From Flavobacterium denitrificans DSM 15936 (lineage in GTDB: Bacteria > Bacteroidota > Bacteroidia > Flavobacteriales > Flavobacteriaceae), in assembly GCF_000425445.1 (NCBI RefSeq), contig NZ_AUDL01000016.1:34920-98919 (forward strand): a stretch of 64,000 nt of DNA, given 5' to 3'. Below, piece by piece: positions 1 to 9,088 of this stretch. The translations under genes were made by a program, and so were the position numbers. The notes below the pieces were generated by a model that was not told the DNA's origin, searched no databases, and saw only the letters and a program-made list of their open reading frames with translations. Within the stretch, counting starts at the first letter, position 1. Each line of letters begins with the position of its first letter.

Positions 1-2
1 TA

Positions 3-560
3 ACATTAGTAATATCAAGCTTAGCTTTGTTAGTATCGGGACTTGTATATTGGGAAAGTAACTATGTTTTTAAACTCGACACTGTTTTAGGCAAGCACGC
101 AAAGTTAGGTTTAATTGGAACTGATGGTAAGATTTACCCTCTTATAATGGCGAATGTAACATTTATTAATAATGGTGGAAAAACTGATTCAATTGAAGAT
201 ACTAAATTATTAGTAGAAATTAATGGAAATGGTGTTGCGACCTATGAGCACGAATTTATAACAGCTAGGGAATTTACGGATATCTACAACAATAATGCAC
301 AATCTACAGAGATATTGCCTATCATAGTTAATGGGAAAAGCAATACATTAAAGAGATATGGTTTTCAAGCTATTCCAAAAATAAATCAGGAAATGATACC
401 AGTTAAATTTAATGTAAAATTAACTTTATACGTTAAGCTTCATGGTCGTTGGATTAAACAAAAGCAATACCAATGTAAAAACATTTCAAATGTGTGGCAA
501 AATTTAAATCCTGTAGGGGCATTTGAAGAAAAAATTATTAGTTTGGTGGAAGTGAATTAA
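3..560 (+). CDS. Hypothetical membrane-anchored protein, 5' end cut by window
   Basis: The reading frame is open to the left edge of the window, so the start codon lies outside and the TTG at 27 is not a convincing start. The first visible residues (about 1-17) are a hydrophobic stretch of Leu, Val, Ile and Ala ending in LVYW, which looks like a single transmembrane helix or signal anchor. About 170 polar residues follow, rich in beta-prone sequence. I do not recognise a family. The downstream spacer is full of repeats and there is no same-strand partner close by, so context gives no functional hint. Confidence 0.6.
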   Translation, partial: TLVISSLALLVSGLVYWESNYVFKLDTVLGKHAKLGLIGTDGKIYPLIMANVTFINNGGKTDSIEDTKLLVEINGNGVATYEHEFITAREFTDIYNNNAQSTEILPIIVNGKSNTLKRYGFQAIPKINQEMIPVKFNVKLTLYVKLHGRWIKQKQYQCKNISNVWQNLNPVGAFEEKIISLVEVN

Positions 561-672
561 TATTTTCTTCGAAACTGCCATGCTAGTGAGTGTTCCTCTC
601 GTGCCCGCATGAAAAGTTTACCTAGATATAATTGTTTTAATTCTTGCTATAGAATTTTGCACTTTGCGTTCA

Positions 673-687
673 CGAGCAAGATGCTCG
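673..687. repeat. Short perfect palindrome in spacer
   Basis: CGAGCA-AGA-TGCTCG is a perfect 6-bp hairpin with a 3-nt loop, followed by CGCTAGCG. It sits in the 481-bp gene-free stretch 561-1041, which otherwise holds the larger repeat at 751-832 and no convincing gene. It resembles small REP-type palindromes; no T-run follows, so it is not an obvious terminator. Confidence 0.45.
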
Positions 688-750
688 CGCTAGCGACTGA
701 ATTATTCAAGAATCGTTTTTTATTCAATAAATTGCCTTTTGAAACCTAAA

Positions 751-832
751 CACCCTAGCCCTGATGGAAGCGACATCCTTTTGCGCCGGGGTTCGGCGTA
801 AAAGATATAGAGGACAGCAGGAAATAGCTCCT
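751..832 (-). repeat. Dispersed intergenic repeat, family X copy 1
   Basis: This element has conserved outer blocks, GCCCTGATGGAAGCGACATCC and a distal block reading AGCAGGAAATAGCTCCT, around a central hairpin with CGCC/GGCG arms. It matches the element at 8158-8247 in inverse orientation and more distantly those at 30105-30168 and 40688-40797. The centre differs between copies while the flanks are conserved. It lies between two small unknown genes and encodes nothing. Confidence 0.75.
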
Positions 833-1041
833 AATTAAATTTAAAATTCCAAATACGTTTTTGAAGCTTAGGACATTTCAAAATCTTGTTATACTCGCTA
901 ATTTTTTTTAAATTTGAGTAAATGAAATACTCAAAATAGAAAGTCACACACTCATGTTGTCCGTTAGAGTTATTCGGGAAATTATCTATACGGGATTTTC
1001 AAACAGATGGCAAAATAGTATCATACATAAATCTTCAAGGC

Positions 1042-1332
1042 ATGAGTTACGAAAAAATCAAAGAAGAATTTATTAAAAGTGCGGAAGCGTATATAAACGC
1101 AAAGCGCCAGCCGTTTGAGAAATTATCAGGCATGGAACTAGTAGATGCAAAATCTCACTATCTTGATGGTTTTCAAGATTACATCATGCACCTAAACTTT
1201 ACATTAAATGCATTGGTTGAGGAACATTCGATATCTTTTAAAACTCTTGAAGAGGCAAATGCTTTCCAAGATTTCATGAAACCGACTTTTGGTAGTATTG
1301 CTGTAAAGTTTACGGAAGGACTTATTGAGTAA
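1042..1332 (+). CDS. Small hypothetical protein, 96 aa
   Basis: The gene encodes a 96-residue soluble, mostly helical-looking protein with no signal peptide or transmembrane segment and no motif that I recognise. It starts at the ATG of MSYEKIKEEF; the frame upstream is occupied by repeat-rich spacer. Both flanks are repeat elements, and the next gene, at 1518, is separated by a palindrome and a CTTAGAACC-type repeat, so it appears to be a single-gene unit. Codon use is like the neighbours. It is probably real because of length and composition, but the function is unknown. Confidence 0.55.
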   Translation: MSYEKIKEEFIKSAEAYINAKRQPFEKLSGMELVDAKSHYLDGFQDYIMHLNFTLNALVEEHSISFKTLEEANAFQDFMKPTFGSIAVKFTEGLIE

Positions 1333-1362
1333 AAGAGAAAATTTGCGTTTTCATATGCCTTC

Positions 1363-1480
1363 TCCCGATAGCCATCGGGAACGCTCAGGATGACAAGCGA
1401 GTTAAAACTTCAATTCTAATGTCAAAAACAATCACAAAAAAACCTTAGAACCTTAGCATCTTAGAACCTCAGAACCTAAA
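1363..1480. repeat. Palindrome plus CTTAGAACC-type repeat
   Basis: TCCCGATAGCCATCGGGA at 1363-1380 is a perfect palindromic hairpin. It is followed at about 1443-1480 by iterations of the motif CTTAGAACCTTAGCATC, which recurs near 8917-8945 and 41125-41155. Both are non-coding intergenic repeats of the type scattered through this window. Confidence 0.6.
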
Positions 1481-1517
1481 AAAATAAGTATTTTTGTGAA
1501 ATCATATTTCAGAAAAA

Positions 1518-4427
1518 ATGTCACTACTTAAAGATTTAGAGCAATTAGCCGGCGAACTCGAGGGCACACTTTTATACGATGATCTTCATAAAACACTTTA
1601 TTCGACAGATGCATCGGTGTACCGGATTCGGCCAAATGCAGTGGCTTTGCCTAAATCTGTGGCTGATATTAGTAGGTTGATTCGCTTTGCGAGAGAACAC
1701 AATATTTCGGTTACACCAAGAACGGCTGGAACTTCACTTGCCGGACAAGCCGTTGGCGACGGACTTGTGATTGATGTTTCGAAGCATTTTACCAAAATAT
1801 TAGGTTATGATGCCGAGAAAAAAACAGTTACGGTTCAACCCGGTGTTATTCGCGATGAACTGAATTTATATTTAAAACCTTTCGGTGTATTTTTCGCGCC
1901 AATTACTTCGACTTCAAATCGTGCGATGATTGGCGGCATGGTGGGAAATAATTCTTCTGGAACCACTTCGATTCGGTATGGCGTTACGCGCGATAAAATT
2001 GCTGAAGTAAAAGCGATTTTGAGCGATGGAACAGAAGTAGTTTTTGGCGAATTGACATCGGCGGAATTTATCGAGAAAACCAAAGGCGATTCTTTAGAAA
2101 ATAAAATTTACAAAAGCGTTTACGACGAACTTTCGGTAAAAGAAAATCAGGAAGAAATTATAAAAGAGTTCCCGAAACCAGAAATTCACAGACGAAATAC
2201 AGGTTACGCGGTTGATATTCTGCTAAAATCAGAAATCTTTGGCGGAACAGAACCGACAATAAATTTAGGGAAACTACTTTGCGGAAGCGAGGGAACTTTG
2301 GCTTTTACAACCGAAATCACTTTAAAAGTTGACGATTTACCGCCAGCGCACAGTATAATGGTCGTTGGGCATTATCATACGATTCAGGAATCTTTGGAAT
2401 CTGTTGTGGTGGCGATGAAACATCATTTGTATACTTGCGAAATGATCGACGACACGATTTTGGATTGCACCAAAACAAATCGCGAACACATTAAAAACCG
2501 TTTCTTTTTGGTTGGAGAACCCAAAGCGATTATGCTGTTTGAAGTGGCTTCGCACACTTTAGAAGATGCCGAAAATCAAGCGAATGCTTTAATTGCCGAT
2601 TTAGAAAAACACAATTTTGGTTATGCTTTAGTAAAAATTTACGGTTCTGATATTGATAAAGCCAACGAACTTAGAAAAGCCGGACTCGGACTTTTAGGAA
2701 GTATTGTTGGCGACAACAAAGCCGCAGATTCTATTGAAGATACAGCGGTAGAATTAAGTGATTTGCCAGCTTATATTGCGGAGTTTTCTGCGATGATGTT
2801 AAGCCACGGACAGGAAGCGATTTATTACGCTCATGCCGGTGCTGGAGAATTGCATTTGCGTCCGGTTTTGAATTTGAAGAAAACGGAAGATCTAAAATTA
2901 TTCAGAACCATTGCGACCGATGTGGCGCATTTGGTGAAAAAATACAGAGGTTCGTTGAGCGGTGAACATGGCGATGGAATCGTGCGCGGGGAATTTATTC
3001 CGTTTATGATTGGCGATAAGAATTACGAATTGCTGAAAAGAATCAAATTAGCGTTTGACCCGAATTCGGTTTTCAATATCGGGAAAATTGTCAACGCTTT
3101 GAAAATGGATGAAAACCATCGTGTGGTTTCGGGCAGAGTAGAACCGGATATTAAAACGTTTCAGGATTTTTCAGACAGTTTAGGCATTTTGCGTGCTGCT
3201 GAAAAATGCAATGGTTCTGGCGATTGTCGAAAAATGCCATCGGCAGGAGGAGCAATGTGTCCGAGTTATCGTGCGACGCGAAATGAAAAAGAAACGACTC
3301 GTGCAAGAGCCAATGCTTTACGCGAATATTTGACGTATTCTGAAAAAGAAAACAAATTTGACCAGAAAGAATTATACGAAGTTTTTGAGTTGTGTGTAAG
3401 CTGTAAAGCCTGCGCTAGCGAATGTCCGAGTAATGTTGACGTTGCGACTCTTAAAGCCGAATTTTTATACCAATATCAAAAAGCAAACGGATTTTCGACC
3501 CGAAACAAGATTTTCGCCAACAACGCAAAATTGAACAAAATGGGAAGCAAATTCCCGTCAATTACGAATTTTATTTCGAATCAATCTTTGGTAAAAAAAA
3601 CAATGGGAATTGCGCCTGAAAGACAAGTTCCATTGTTAGCGAAAAAGACTTTTAGAAAATGGTTTGTCAATAATAAACCAACAAAAACAGATTTTCCGAA
3701 TGGAAGATTGTATTTGTTTGTTGACGAATTCACGAATTATTATGATGTCAATATCGGGATTGATGCTTTCGAATTATTGACTAAATTAGGCTACGAAGTT
3801 TTAATCGTAAATCACGAAGAAAGCGGAAGAACTTATTTATCAAAAGGATTTTTGGAAGAAGCCAAAAAGATCACTGACATCAATATTAATATATTCAAAG
3901 ATTTGATTTCCGCGAAAGCGCCATTAATAGGAATTGAACCTTCGGCGATTTTGACTTTTAGAGATGAATATTTACGATTGGCCTCGGATAAAGAAAATGC
4001 TGAACGTATTTCGCAAAACGCTTTCACCATTGAAGAATTCTTCAAAAAAGAAATCATCGACGGAAAAATAACGCCAGATTCTTTTTCTGAAGAAACAAAA
4101 GAAATCAAAATTCATGGACATTGCCATCAAAAGTCTTTAAGCTCTGTTGAAGCGACTTTTGCTATGCTGAATCTTCCAAAAAATAATACGGTTACGATTT
4201 ATAATTCGGGTTGCTGCGGAATGGCGGGTTCTTTTGGTTATGAAAAAGAACATTATCAAGTGAGTATGCAAATGGGAGAAGATACGCTTTTCCCAAAAGT
4301 ACGCAACACTGCCGAAAATGTGAAAATCGCCGCTGCAGGAACAAGCTGTCGCCATCAAATTTATGATGGAACAAAACGTGAAGCGCAGCATCCTGTTAGT
4401 ATTTTGAAAAGCTGCCTTAAATTTTAA
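1518..4427 (+). CDS. FAD-linked D-2-hydroxyacid dehydrogenase fused to Fe-S domain (D-lactate dehydrogenase-like)
   Basis: This 969-residue fusion oxidises a D-2-hydroxyacid, probably D-lactate or D-2-hydroxyglutarate, and passes electrons toward the respiratory chain. The N-terminal half is an FAD_binding_4 (VAO-type) domain with PRTAGTSLAGQ and GGMVGNNSSGT, followed by the FAD-oxidase C-terminal domain ending in SGEHGDGIVRGEF. Cysteine clusters CNGSGDC and CVSCKACASECPSN then form ferredoxin-like 4Fe-4S sites. The last third has CCG-type motifs GHCHQKSL and NSGCCGMAGSFG, as in heterodisulfide-reductase or GlpC-like subunits. The architecture matches the YdiJ and Dld-II families. The gene stands alone. 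Substrate is inferred from the family, not visible in sequence. Confidence 0.87.
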   Translation: MSLLKDLEQLAGELEGTLLYDDLHKTLYSTDASVYRIRPNAVALPKSVADISRLIRFAREHNISVTPRTAGTSLAGQAVGDGLVIDVSKHFTKILGYDAEKKTVTVQPGVIRDELNLYLKPFGVFFAPITSTSNRAMIGGMVGNNSSGTTSIRYGVTRDKIAEVKAILSDGTEVVFGELTSAEFIEKTKGDSLENKIYKSVYDELSVKENQEEIIKEFPKPEIHRRNTGYAVDILLKSEIFGGTEPTINLGKLLCGSEGTLAFTTEITLKVDDLPPAHSIMVVGHYHTIQESLESVVVAMKHHLYTCEMIDDTILDCTKTNREHIKNRFFLVGEPKAIMLFEVASHTLEDAENQANALIADLEKHNFGYALVKIYGSDIDKANELRKAGLGLLGSIVGDNKAADSIEDTAVELSDLPAYIAEFSAMMLSHGQEAIYYAHAGAGELHLRPVLNLKKTEDLKLFRTIATDVAHLVKKYRGSLSGEHGDGIVRGEFIPFMIGDKNYELLKRIKLAFDPNSVFNIGKIVNALKMDENHRVVSGRVEPDIKTFQDFSDSLGILRAAEKCNGSGDCRKMPSAGGAMCPSYRATRNEKETTRARANALREYLTYSEKENKFDQKELYEVFELCVSCKACASECPSNVDVATLKAEFLYQYQKANGFSTRNKIFANNAKLNKMGSKFPSITNFISNQSLVKKTMGIAPERQVPLLAKKTFRKWFVNNKPTKTDFPNGRLYLFVDEFTNYYDVNIGIDAFELLTKLGYEVLIVNHEESGRTYLSKGFLEEAKKITDININIFKDLISAKAPLIGIEPSAILTFRDEYLRLASDKENAERISQNAFTIEEFFKKEIIDGKITPDSFSEETKEIKIHGHCHQKSLSSVEATFAMLNLPKNNTVTIYNSGCCGMAGSFGYEKEHYQVSMQMGEDTLFPKVRNTAENVKIAAAGTSCRHQIYDGTKREAQHPVSILKSCLKF

Positions 4428-4466
4428 ATTTTAGATTTTAGAATGTAGATTTTAGATTTTTTTTCA

Positions 4467-4560
4467 CGCAGATTTGGCAGATTAAGCAGATTTGTTTTTT
4501 ATTAAAGATAGGTGTAATTTTTTCGCTGAATAAAAATCAGCTATATCTGCTAAATCTGCG
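4467..4560. repeat. Inverted-repeat element, CGCAGATTTGGCAGAT type
   Basis: The left arm starts CGCAGATTTGGCAGATTAAG and the right arm reads ATCTGCTAAATCTGCG, giving an imperfect inverted repeat of about 95 bp. A related copy occupies 6760-6844. It sits in the 300-bp gap between the dehydrogenase and the permease, which also holds the GAATTCGTGAATT-like fragment near 4585-4605 and no gene. Confidence 0.65.
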
Positions 4561-4728
4561 AGAGAAAATATAGGCACAGATAGAAAAAATAATTCGTGAA
4601 TTCGCGGCAAAAAAAAACATTAGAAAACAAAATCTTCTATTATATTTGAAATAAAGATAATTTTTGCATTATTTGCAAAATAAAACCAGAACGACTGAAA
4701 TAAATCAATTTTTAATAGCAAAAAATAT

Positions 4729-6660
4729 ATGGCATTTTCAAGTTTATTCCGAAAGAAAACGGTGCAGGATATTCTGAAACAGGTTGCAAAAAATGAGGCA
4801 GACGGACATGAAGCATTAGGAAAGCATCTTACAACCAGAGATTTAACTGCTTTCGGAATTGCTGCAATTGTTGGTGCGGGTATTTTCAGCACCATAGGAA
4901 AAGCGAGTGCAGACGGAGGGCCAGCTGTAATATTTTTATTCCTTTTTACCGCTCTTGCGTGTAGTTTTGCTGCTTTTGCTTACGCCGAATTTGCTTCAAT
5001 GGTTCCGGTTTCAGGAAGTGCTTATACCTATTCTTATGTGGCTTTTGGAGAAATTATCGCTTGGATAATAGGATGGGCTTTAATTATGGAATATGCCGTC
5101 GGAAACATAACCGTCGCGATATCGTGGAGTGATTATTTTACCGGACTGCTTCAGAGTGGCGGAATTCATTTGCCACAATGGATTCAGATGGATTATCTAA
5201 CCGCTTCAAACGGATTTAACGATGCCGAGGCTTTAATGCGAGGCGGAAAAACATTCGAAAATTTAAGTACGGCGCTACAGCAAGCTCATACAGCTTGGAC
5301 AACAGCACCAACAATAGGATCTTTTCATTTTGTAACTGATTTGCCTGCTTTATTTATTATTATTCTGATTACAGCTTTGGTTTACAGAGGAATGAAAGAA
5401 TCTCGTAATGCAAGTAACTTAATGGTTGTTGTAAAACTTTGTGTGGTTCTTTTGGTAATTGCAGTGGGAGTATTTTATGTGGATACAGCAAACTGGGATC
5501 CGTTTGCACCAAATGGGGTTAGTGGTGTTTTAAAAGGCGTATCAGCAGTTTTCTTTGCTTATATTGGTTTCGATGCAATTTCTACAACTGCCGAAGAATG
5601 TAAAAATCCACAGCGTGATTTACCGCGAGGTATGATGTGGGCTATTATCATTTGTACCCTTTTGTATATTGCAATTGCCTTGGTTTTAACCGGAATGGTA
5701 AAATATCACGAATTGAATGTTGGAGATCCTCTTGCATTTGTTTTCGATAAATTGGACTTAAAATGGATGTCGGGAATTATTGCCGTGAGTGCGGTAGTGG
5801 CAATGGCGAGCGTTTTATTGGTTTTTCAAATGGGACAGCCTCGTATCTGGATGAGTATGAGCCGTGACGGATTGCTTCCAAAGAAATTCTCAACTGTTCA
5901 CCCAAGATTCAAAACACCATCTTTTGCAACTATTGTAACAGGATTTGTAGTAGCAGTTCCAGCATTATTTTTAAACTTGACAATGGTAACCGATTTATGC
6001 AGTATCGGAACTTTGTTTGCCTTTGTATTAGTTTGTGCGGGAGTTTTGGTCCTTCAAAATAAACCTGAGATTCCGAGAGGAAAATTCAAAACACCTTATA
6101 TCAATTCAAAATATATTTTGCCAGTTTTAATTATTGCGGGGCTGTATTATGCTTTTGCAATAAACAATAAAGCGACAATGGCTTTTGTAAATAATGAAGC
6201 GCAGATAAATGATGCTACAACCATTGTAACTTCATTGAACAAAGAAGAATCAGCACAAGTATTTACTTATTTAGAAAGTATTGAAGCAAATAATAAAACG
6301 GCCGAAACTTCGGATTTAGAACATTTATTGAGCCAATATCAAGATGATGAGGTTAAATATGCAGAGGTGGTAAAAGGATTGCCAATTGATGATTCTCTAA
6401 AATATGAATCAGGTTTCCAATTATTCAAGCACAAAATCCCAATGTGGATTTTCCTTTTTGTTTTACTTGGATTAGCGGTTTGGGCATTCAGAAAAAACCT
6501 TTCTTTGATTCCGCTTTTAGGATTAATTTGCTGTCTCTACATGATGGCTGAATTAAGCGTTTGGAACTGGATTTATTTCACGATTTGGTTAATAATAGGA
6601 TTAGTAATTTATTTTACTTACAGTAGAAAAAATAGTAAACTAAACGTAGGAAATTATTAA
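4729..6660 (+). CDS. APC-family amino acid permease with large soluble insert
   Basis: The product is a 643-residue inner-membrane amino acid transporter of the APC superfamily, resembling cationic amino acid transporters. The cytoplasmic N-terminus is followed by the TM1 signature GIAAIVGAGIFSTIG, and conserved EFASMVPVSGSAYTYSY and FAYIGFDAISTTAEE motifs follow. Ordinary members are about 450-550 residues. The extra length here is a loop of about 50 residues after TM3-TM4 and a polar segment of about 90 residues (roughly 485-575) between the last helices, containing FVNNEAQIND and SQYQDDEVKY. The start ATG follows an AT-rich leader. A strong terminator follows at 6685. Substrate cannot be read from sequence. 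Confidence 0.88.
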   Translation: MAFSSLFRKKTVQDILKQVAKNEADGHEALGKHLTTRDLTAFGIAAIVGAGIFSTIGKASADGGPAVIFLFLFTALACSFAAFAYAEFASMVPVSGSAYTYSYVAFGEIIAWIIGWALIMEYAVGNITVAISWSDYFTGLLQSGGIHLPQWIQMDYLTASNGFNDAEALMRGGKTFENLSTALQQAHTAWTTAPTIGSFHFVTDLPALFIIILITALVYRGMKESRNASNLMVVVKLCVVLLVIAVGVFYVDTANWDPFAPNGVSGVLKGVSAVFFAYIGFDAISTTAEECKNPQRDLPRGMMWAIIICTLLYIAIALVLTGMVKYHELNVGDPLAFVFDKLDLKWMSGIIAVSAVVAMASVLLVFQMGQPRIWMSMSRDGLLPKKFSTVHPRFKTPSFATIVTGFVVAVPALFLNLTMVTDLCSIGTLFAFVLVCAGVLVLQNKPEIPRGKFKTPYINSKYILPVLIIAGLYYAFAINNKATMAFVNNEAQINDATTIVTSLNKEESAQVFTYLESIEANNKTAETSDLEHLLSQYQDDEVKYAEVVKGLPIDDSLKYESGFQLFKHKIPMWIFLFVLLGLAVWAFRKNLSLIPLLGLICCLYMMAELSVWNWIYFTIWLIIGLVIYFTYSRKNSKLNVGNY

Positions 6661-6684
6661 TTGTGAATTATAAATTATAAATGG

Positions 6685-6722
6685 AAAAGCCGTTCTGAAA
6701 CTAAATCAGAACGGCTTTTTAT
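6685..6722 (+). terminator. Rho-independent terminator of the permease gene
   Basis: AAAAGCCGTTCTGA and TCAGAACGGCTTTTT form a perfect stem of about 14 bp around AACTAAA, followed by T residues. It lies 25 nt after the permease stop codon. Confidence 0.9.
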
Positions 6723-6759
6723 TTTTGCCACAGATTATAAAGATTAAAATGATTTTTCA

Positions 6760-6844
6760 CGCAGATTTGGCAGATTTAAGCAGATAAACACGGATTTTTA
6801 ATTTTAGATTAAATTTTAATCTGTTTAAATCAGCCAAATCTGCG
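6760..6844. repeat. Inverted-repeat element, CGCAGATTTGGCAGAT type, copy 2
   Basis: The arms CGCAGATTTGGCAGATTTAA and its imperfect complement ending CAGCCAAATCTGCG enclose about 85 bp. It is the same family as 4467-4560 and immediately precedes the 3' end of the PLP lyase gene on the other strand. Confidence 0.65.
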
Positions 6845-6854
6845 AGAGGAAACC

Positions 6855-8099
6855 TTAGCGAACCTCTGCGTAAATTTCTTTGCGAATCTTTGCGGAATCT
6901 AAAACCCCAAGCTCCACCATACAAGCTTTCATCATTTCATAAGTGCGCTGAATATCATTATCCAAACCAATCGAAAAACGAATCAAGCCATCAGTCAATC
7001 CCATTTCTTTTTGTTCTTCTAACGGAATTTCACTAGAAGTTGAGGTTCCCGGCGCGCTGAATAACGTTTTGTAAAAACCTAAACTTACGGCCAGATATCC
7101 TAAGTTTCGTTCCTGCATCAATTCCATTAATTCATTGGCTTTTTCCAAACTTCCAACATCAATAGTCAGCATTCCTCCAAAACCATATTCAGGGTTAATC
7201 ATCGTTTTGTACAATTCATGACTCGGGTGGCTTTTCAATCCCGGATAAACCGTTTTTAAACCGTCTTTTTCAAATTGATCGGCTAGAAAATGCGCATTAT
7301 GACTGTGCTGTTTAATTCGGATATGAAGCGTTCTCAGGTTTTTCATTACACTTGCCGAACGCAAACTGTCCATTGTAGGTCCCAAAAGCATACTCGCACC
7401 CGAATTTACATTTTTCAGTGAGTTGATAAATTCTTTCGAAGCACAAGTTACGCCGCCAACTGTATCACTGCTTCCGTTAATGTATTTCGTCAAACTGTGA
7501 ATGACGATATCAGCACCTAATTTTGCTGGAGAAACCGATAAAGGCGAAAACGTATTATCGACGACTAGTTTCAAATTATGTTTCTTGGCAATTTTAGCCA
7601 AACCACGAATATCGGCAACTTCTAATAACGGATTGCTAACAGTTTCGCAATACAAAACTTTGGTTTTTGGTGTAATTGCAGCTTCTACAACATCCAATTT
7701 TGTAATGTCAACAAAACTTGTTTCAATTCCGAATCTTGGCGTAAAATTCTTCAAAAAAGCATAAGTTCCGCCGTAAATTGTTCTGCTTGATACGATATGA
7801 TCACCCGCGCCGCACAATTGCAATAGAGTAGGTGTAATCGCTCCCATTCCCGAAGCCGAAACATTTGCTGTTTCTGTTCCTTCCATCGCAGCCAAAGCCT
7901 GATCTAAATACAAATTACTTGGCGAAGAATGGCGCGAATACAAATAACAGCCTTCCATATTTCCCTCAAAAGTATCAAACATAGTTTTAGCCGAAAGAAA
8001 AGTATAAGTCGAGGAATCAGAAATCGACGGATTCACACCGCCAAATTCACCAAAGTATTGCAAATCCTGAATTTTATCTGCTGGATTGAAGTTTTTCAT
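6855..8099 (-). CDS. Cys/Met-metabolism PLP-dependent lyase (methionine gamma-lyase-like)
   Basis: This cytoplasmic PLP enzyme belongs to the gamma-family that includes methionine gamma-lyase, cystathionine gamma-synthase and O-acylhomoserine sulfhydrylase. The phosphate-binding region SASGMGAITPTLLQLC, the aspartate in VVDNTFSPLS and the Schiff-base lysine in HSLTKYINGSSD are present, as is the late SIGLDN motif. I chose the start MKNFNPADKI at 8099; the 13 extra upstream codons come from an ACTTGAAACTTG-type repeat. The last about ten residues, IRKEIYAEVR, are encoded by a copy of the TTTGCGAA-type intergenic repeat, so the native C-terminus may have been replaced. Divergent to an Lrp regulator, which may control it. 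Methionine gamma-lyase activity is the best guess but is not proved. Confidence 0.82.
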   Translation of the reverse strand: MKNFNPADKIQDLQYFGEFGGVNPSISDSSTYTFLSAKTMFDTFEGNMEGCYLYSRHSSPSNLYLDQALAAMEGTETANVSASGMGAITPTLLQLCGAGDHIVSSRTIYGGTYAFLKNFTPRFGIETSFVDITKLDVVEAAITPKTKVLYCETVSNPLLEVADIRGLAKIAKKHNLKLVVDNTFSPLSVSPAKLGADIVIHSLTKYINGSSDTVGGVTCASKEFINSLKNVNSGASMLLGPTMDSLRSASVMKNLRTLHIRIKQHSHNAHFLADQFEKDGLKTVYPGLKSHPSHELYKTMINPEYGFGGMLTIDVGSLEKANELMELMQERNLGYLAVSLGFYKTLFSAPGTSTSSEIPLEEQKEMGLTDGLIRFSIGLDNDIQRTYEMMKACMVELGVLDSAKIRKEIYAEVR

Positions 8100-8157
8100 A
8101 GTAGTGAGTTTCAAGTTTTTATTTGTTTCAAGTTTCAAGTTCTTATTGTAGAGATTA

Positions 8158-8247
8158 GGAGCTGTTTCCTGCTATCCGTTTCAATCTTTTGTGTCTCGTT
8201 AAAGAAACGAGACACAAAAGGATTTTCACTTCTATCAGGGCTAGGGC
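8158..8247 (+). repeat. Dispersed intergenic repeat, family X copy 2, with 15-bp hairpin
   Basis: The flanks AGGAGCTGTTTCCTGCTATCC and CTTCTATCAGGGCTAGGG match the copy at 751-832 in the opposite orientation. The core is a perfect palindrome with arms CTTTTGTGTCTCGTT (8186-8200) and its complement (8206-8220). It lies in the 350-bp divergent spacer between the PLP lyase and lrp; the rest of that spacer is AT-rich and must hold both promoters. Confidence 0.85.
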
Positions 8248-8450
8248 ACTCGTTTTCAAAAGAAATTCTATTCAAAGTAAGATTGAATTAGAAAAATAAT
8301 CAACATGTGATTTTATATTTAGATTTTAAAACTATAAAAATGTATTTATATTGATTTTTAATCTAAATTTGAATCTAAAAGTATTGTTGAACAGATTTTC
8401 TTTCATTTACAAAGACGCCATCAACTATCAACTAAAAACCATCAACCAAA

Positions 8451-8909
8451 ATGACTTTAGACGCTATAGATAAAAAACTTCTGGTTTTACTTCAAACCGA
8501 TAGTAAAAAAACAACCAAAGAATTATCCTTGAAATTGGATCTTTCGGTTACAGCAGTATACGAACGAATCAAAAAATTAGAAAGAGAAGGAATAATTAAA
8601 AACTACGTTGCCTTAGTCGATAAATCTAAAATCGAAAAAGGATTTGTGGTTTTTTGCCATTTAAAATTGATTCAGCATACTAAAGAATTTCTAACCAAAT
8701 TCGAAAGTGAAGTCATTAAATTAAACGAAGTTTTGGAATGCCATCACGTAAGTGGTGATTACGATTATATTCTGAAAGTCTTAGTAAAAGATATGGAAGC
8801 GTACAGAGAGTTTTTAGTCACAAAACTAACTTCGTTACAGCATATTGGAAGTACACAAAGTATGTTTATGATTAGTGAAGTGAAGAATTCGACGGTGATT
8901 TCTTTTTAG
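8451..8909 (+). CDS. Lrp/AsnC family transcriptional regulator
   Basis: This 152-residue protein is the usual length for Lrp/AsnC feast-famine regulators. The N-terminal winged helix-turn-helix is seen in DAIDKKLLVLLQTDSKKT and LSVTAVYERIKKLEREGI. A C-terminal RAM effector-binding and oligomerisation domain carries the conserved VSGDYDYILKVLVKD segment. It is transcribed divergently from the methionine gamma-lyase-like gene, a common arrangement in which the regulator senses an amino acid and controls its neighbour and itself. The ligand is unknown; a sulphur amino acid is an inference from context. Confidence 0.88.
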   Translation: MTLDAIDKKLLVLLQTDSKKTTKELSLKLDLSVTAVYERIKKLEREGIIKNYVALVDKSKIEKGFVVFCHLKLIQHTKEFLTKFESEVIKLNEVLECHHVSGDYDYILKVLVKDMEAYREFLVTKLTSLQHIGSTQSMFMISEVKNSTVISF

Positions 8910-8956
8910 AGGAACTAAGATTCTAAGTTGCTGAGGTTCTAAGGTTTTTTCTGTAG

Positions 8957-9088
8957 AGGCGCACAGCAGTGCGTCTAACGTCCAGTTTGTCATTTCTGAA
9001 AAGAGAAATCGCACACGAAACTCCGCAAAGTATATTTCCAATCTTTGTCGACTCACTAGTGTGATTTCTCCTTTCAGTGGAAATGACA
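8957..9088. repeat. Palindrome and long inverted repeat in spacer
   Basis: AGGCGCACAGCAGTGCGTCT at 8957-8976 is a near-palindrome. It is followed by an imperfect inverted repeat whose arms begin TGTCATTTCTGAAAAGAG (8989) and, on the other strand, TGTCATTTCCACTGAAAGG (from 9088), with paired arms of about 43 bp. The element resembles small non-autonomous (MITE-like) intergenic repeats. The remaining spacer to 9301 consists of TTTGCGAACC-type repeats (about 9114-9200) and the lpd leader with a TAATTTTG box at 9267-9274. Confidence 0.7.

Noticed and set aside
7929..8291. Open frame of 120 codons across the PLP lyase start and family X repeat
   Set aside because: It is antisense to the lyase N-terminus and then passes through the repeat hairpin.
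8100..8450. SAM riboswitch upstream of the methionine gamma-lyase-like gene
   Set aside because: The palindrome there is the dispersed family X repeat found elsewhere; no SAM-riboswitch core was recognised.
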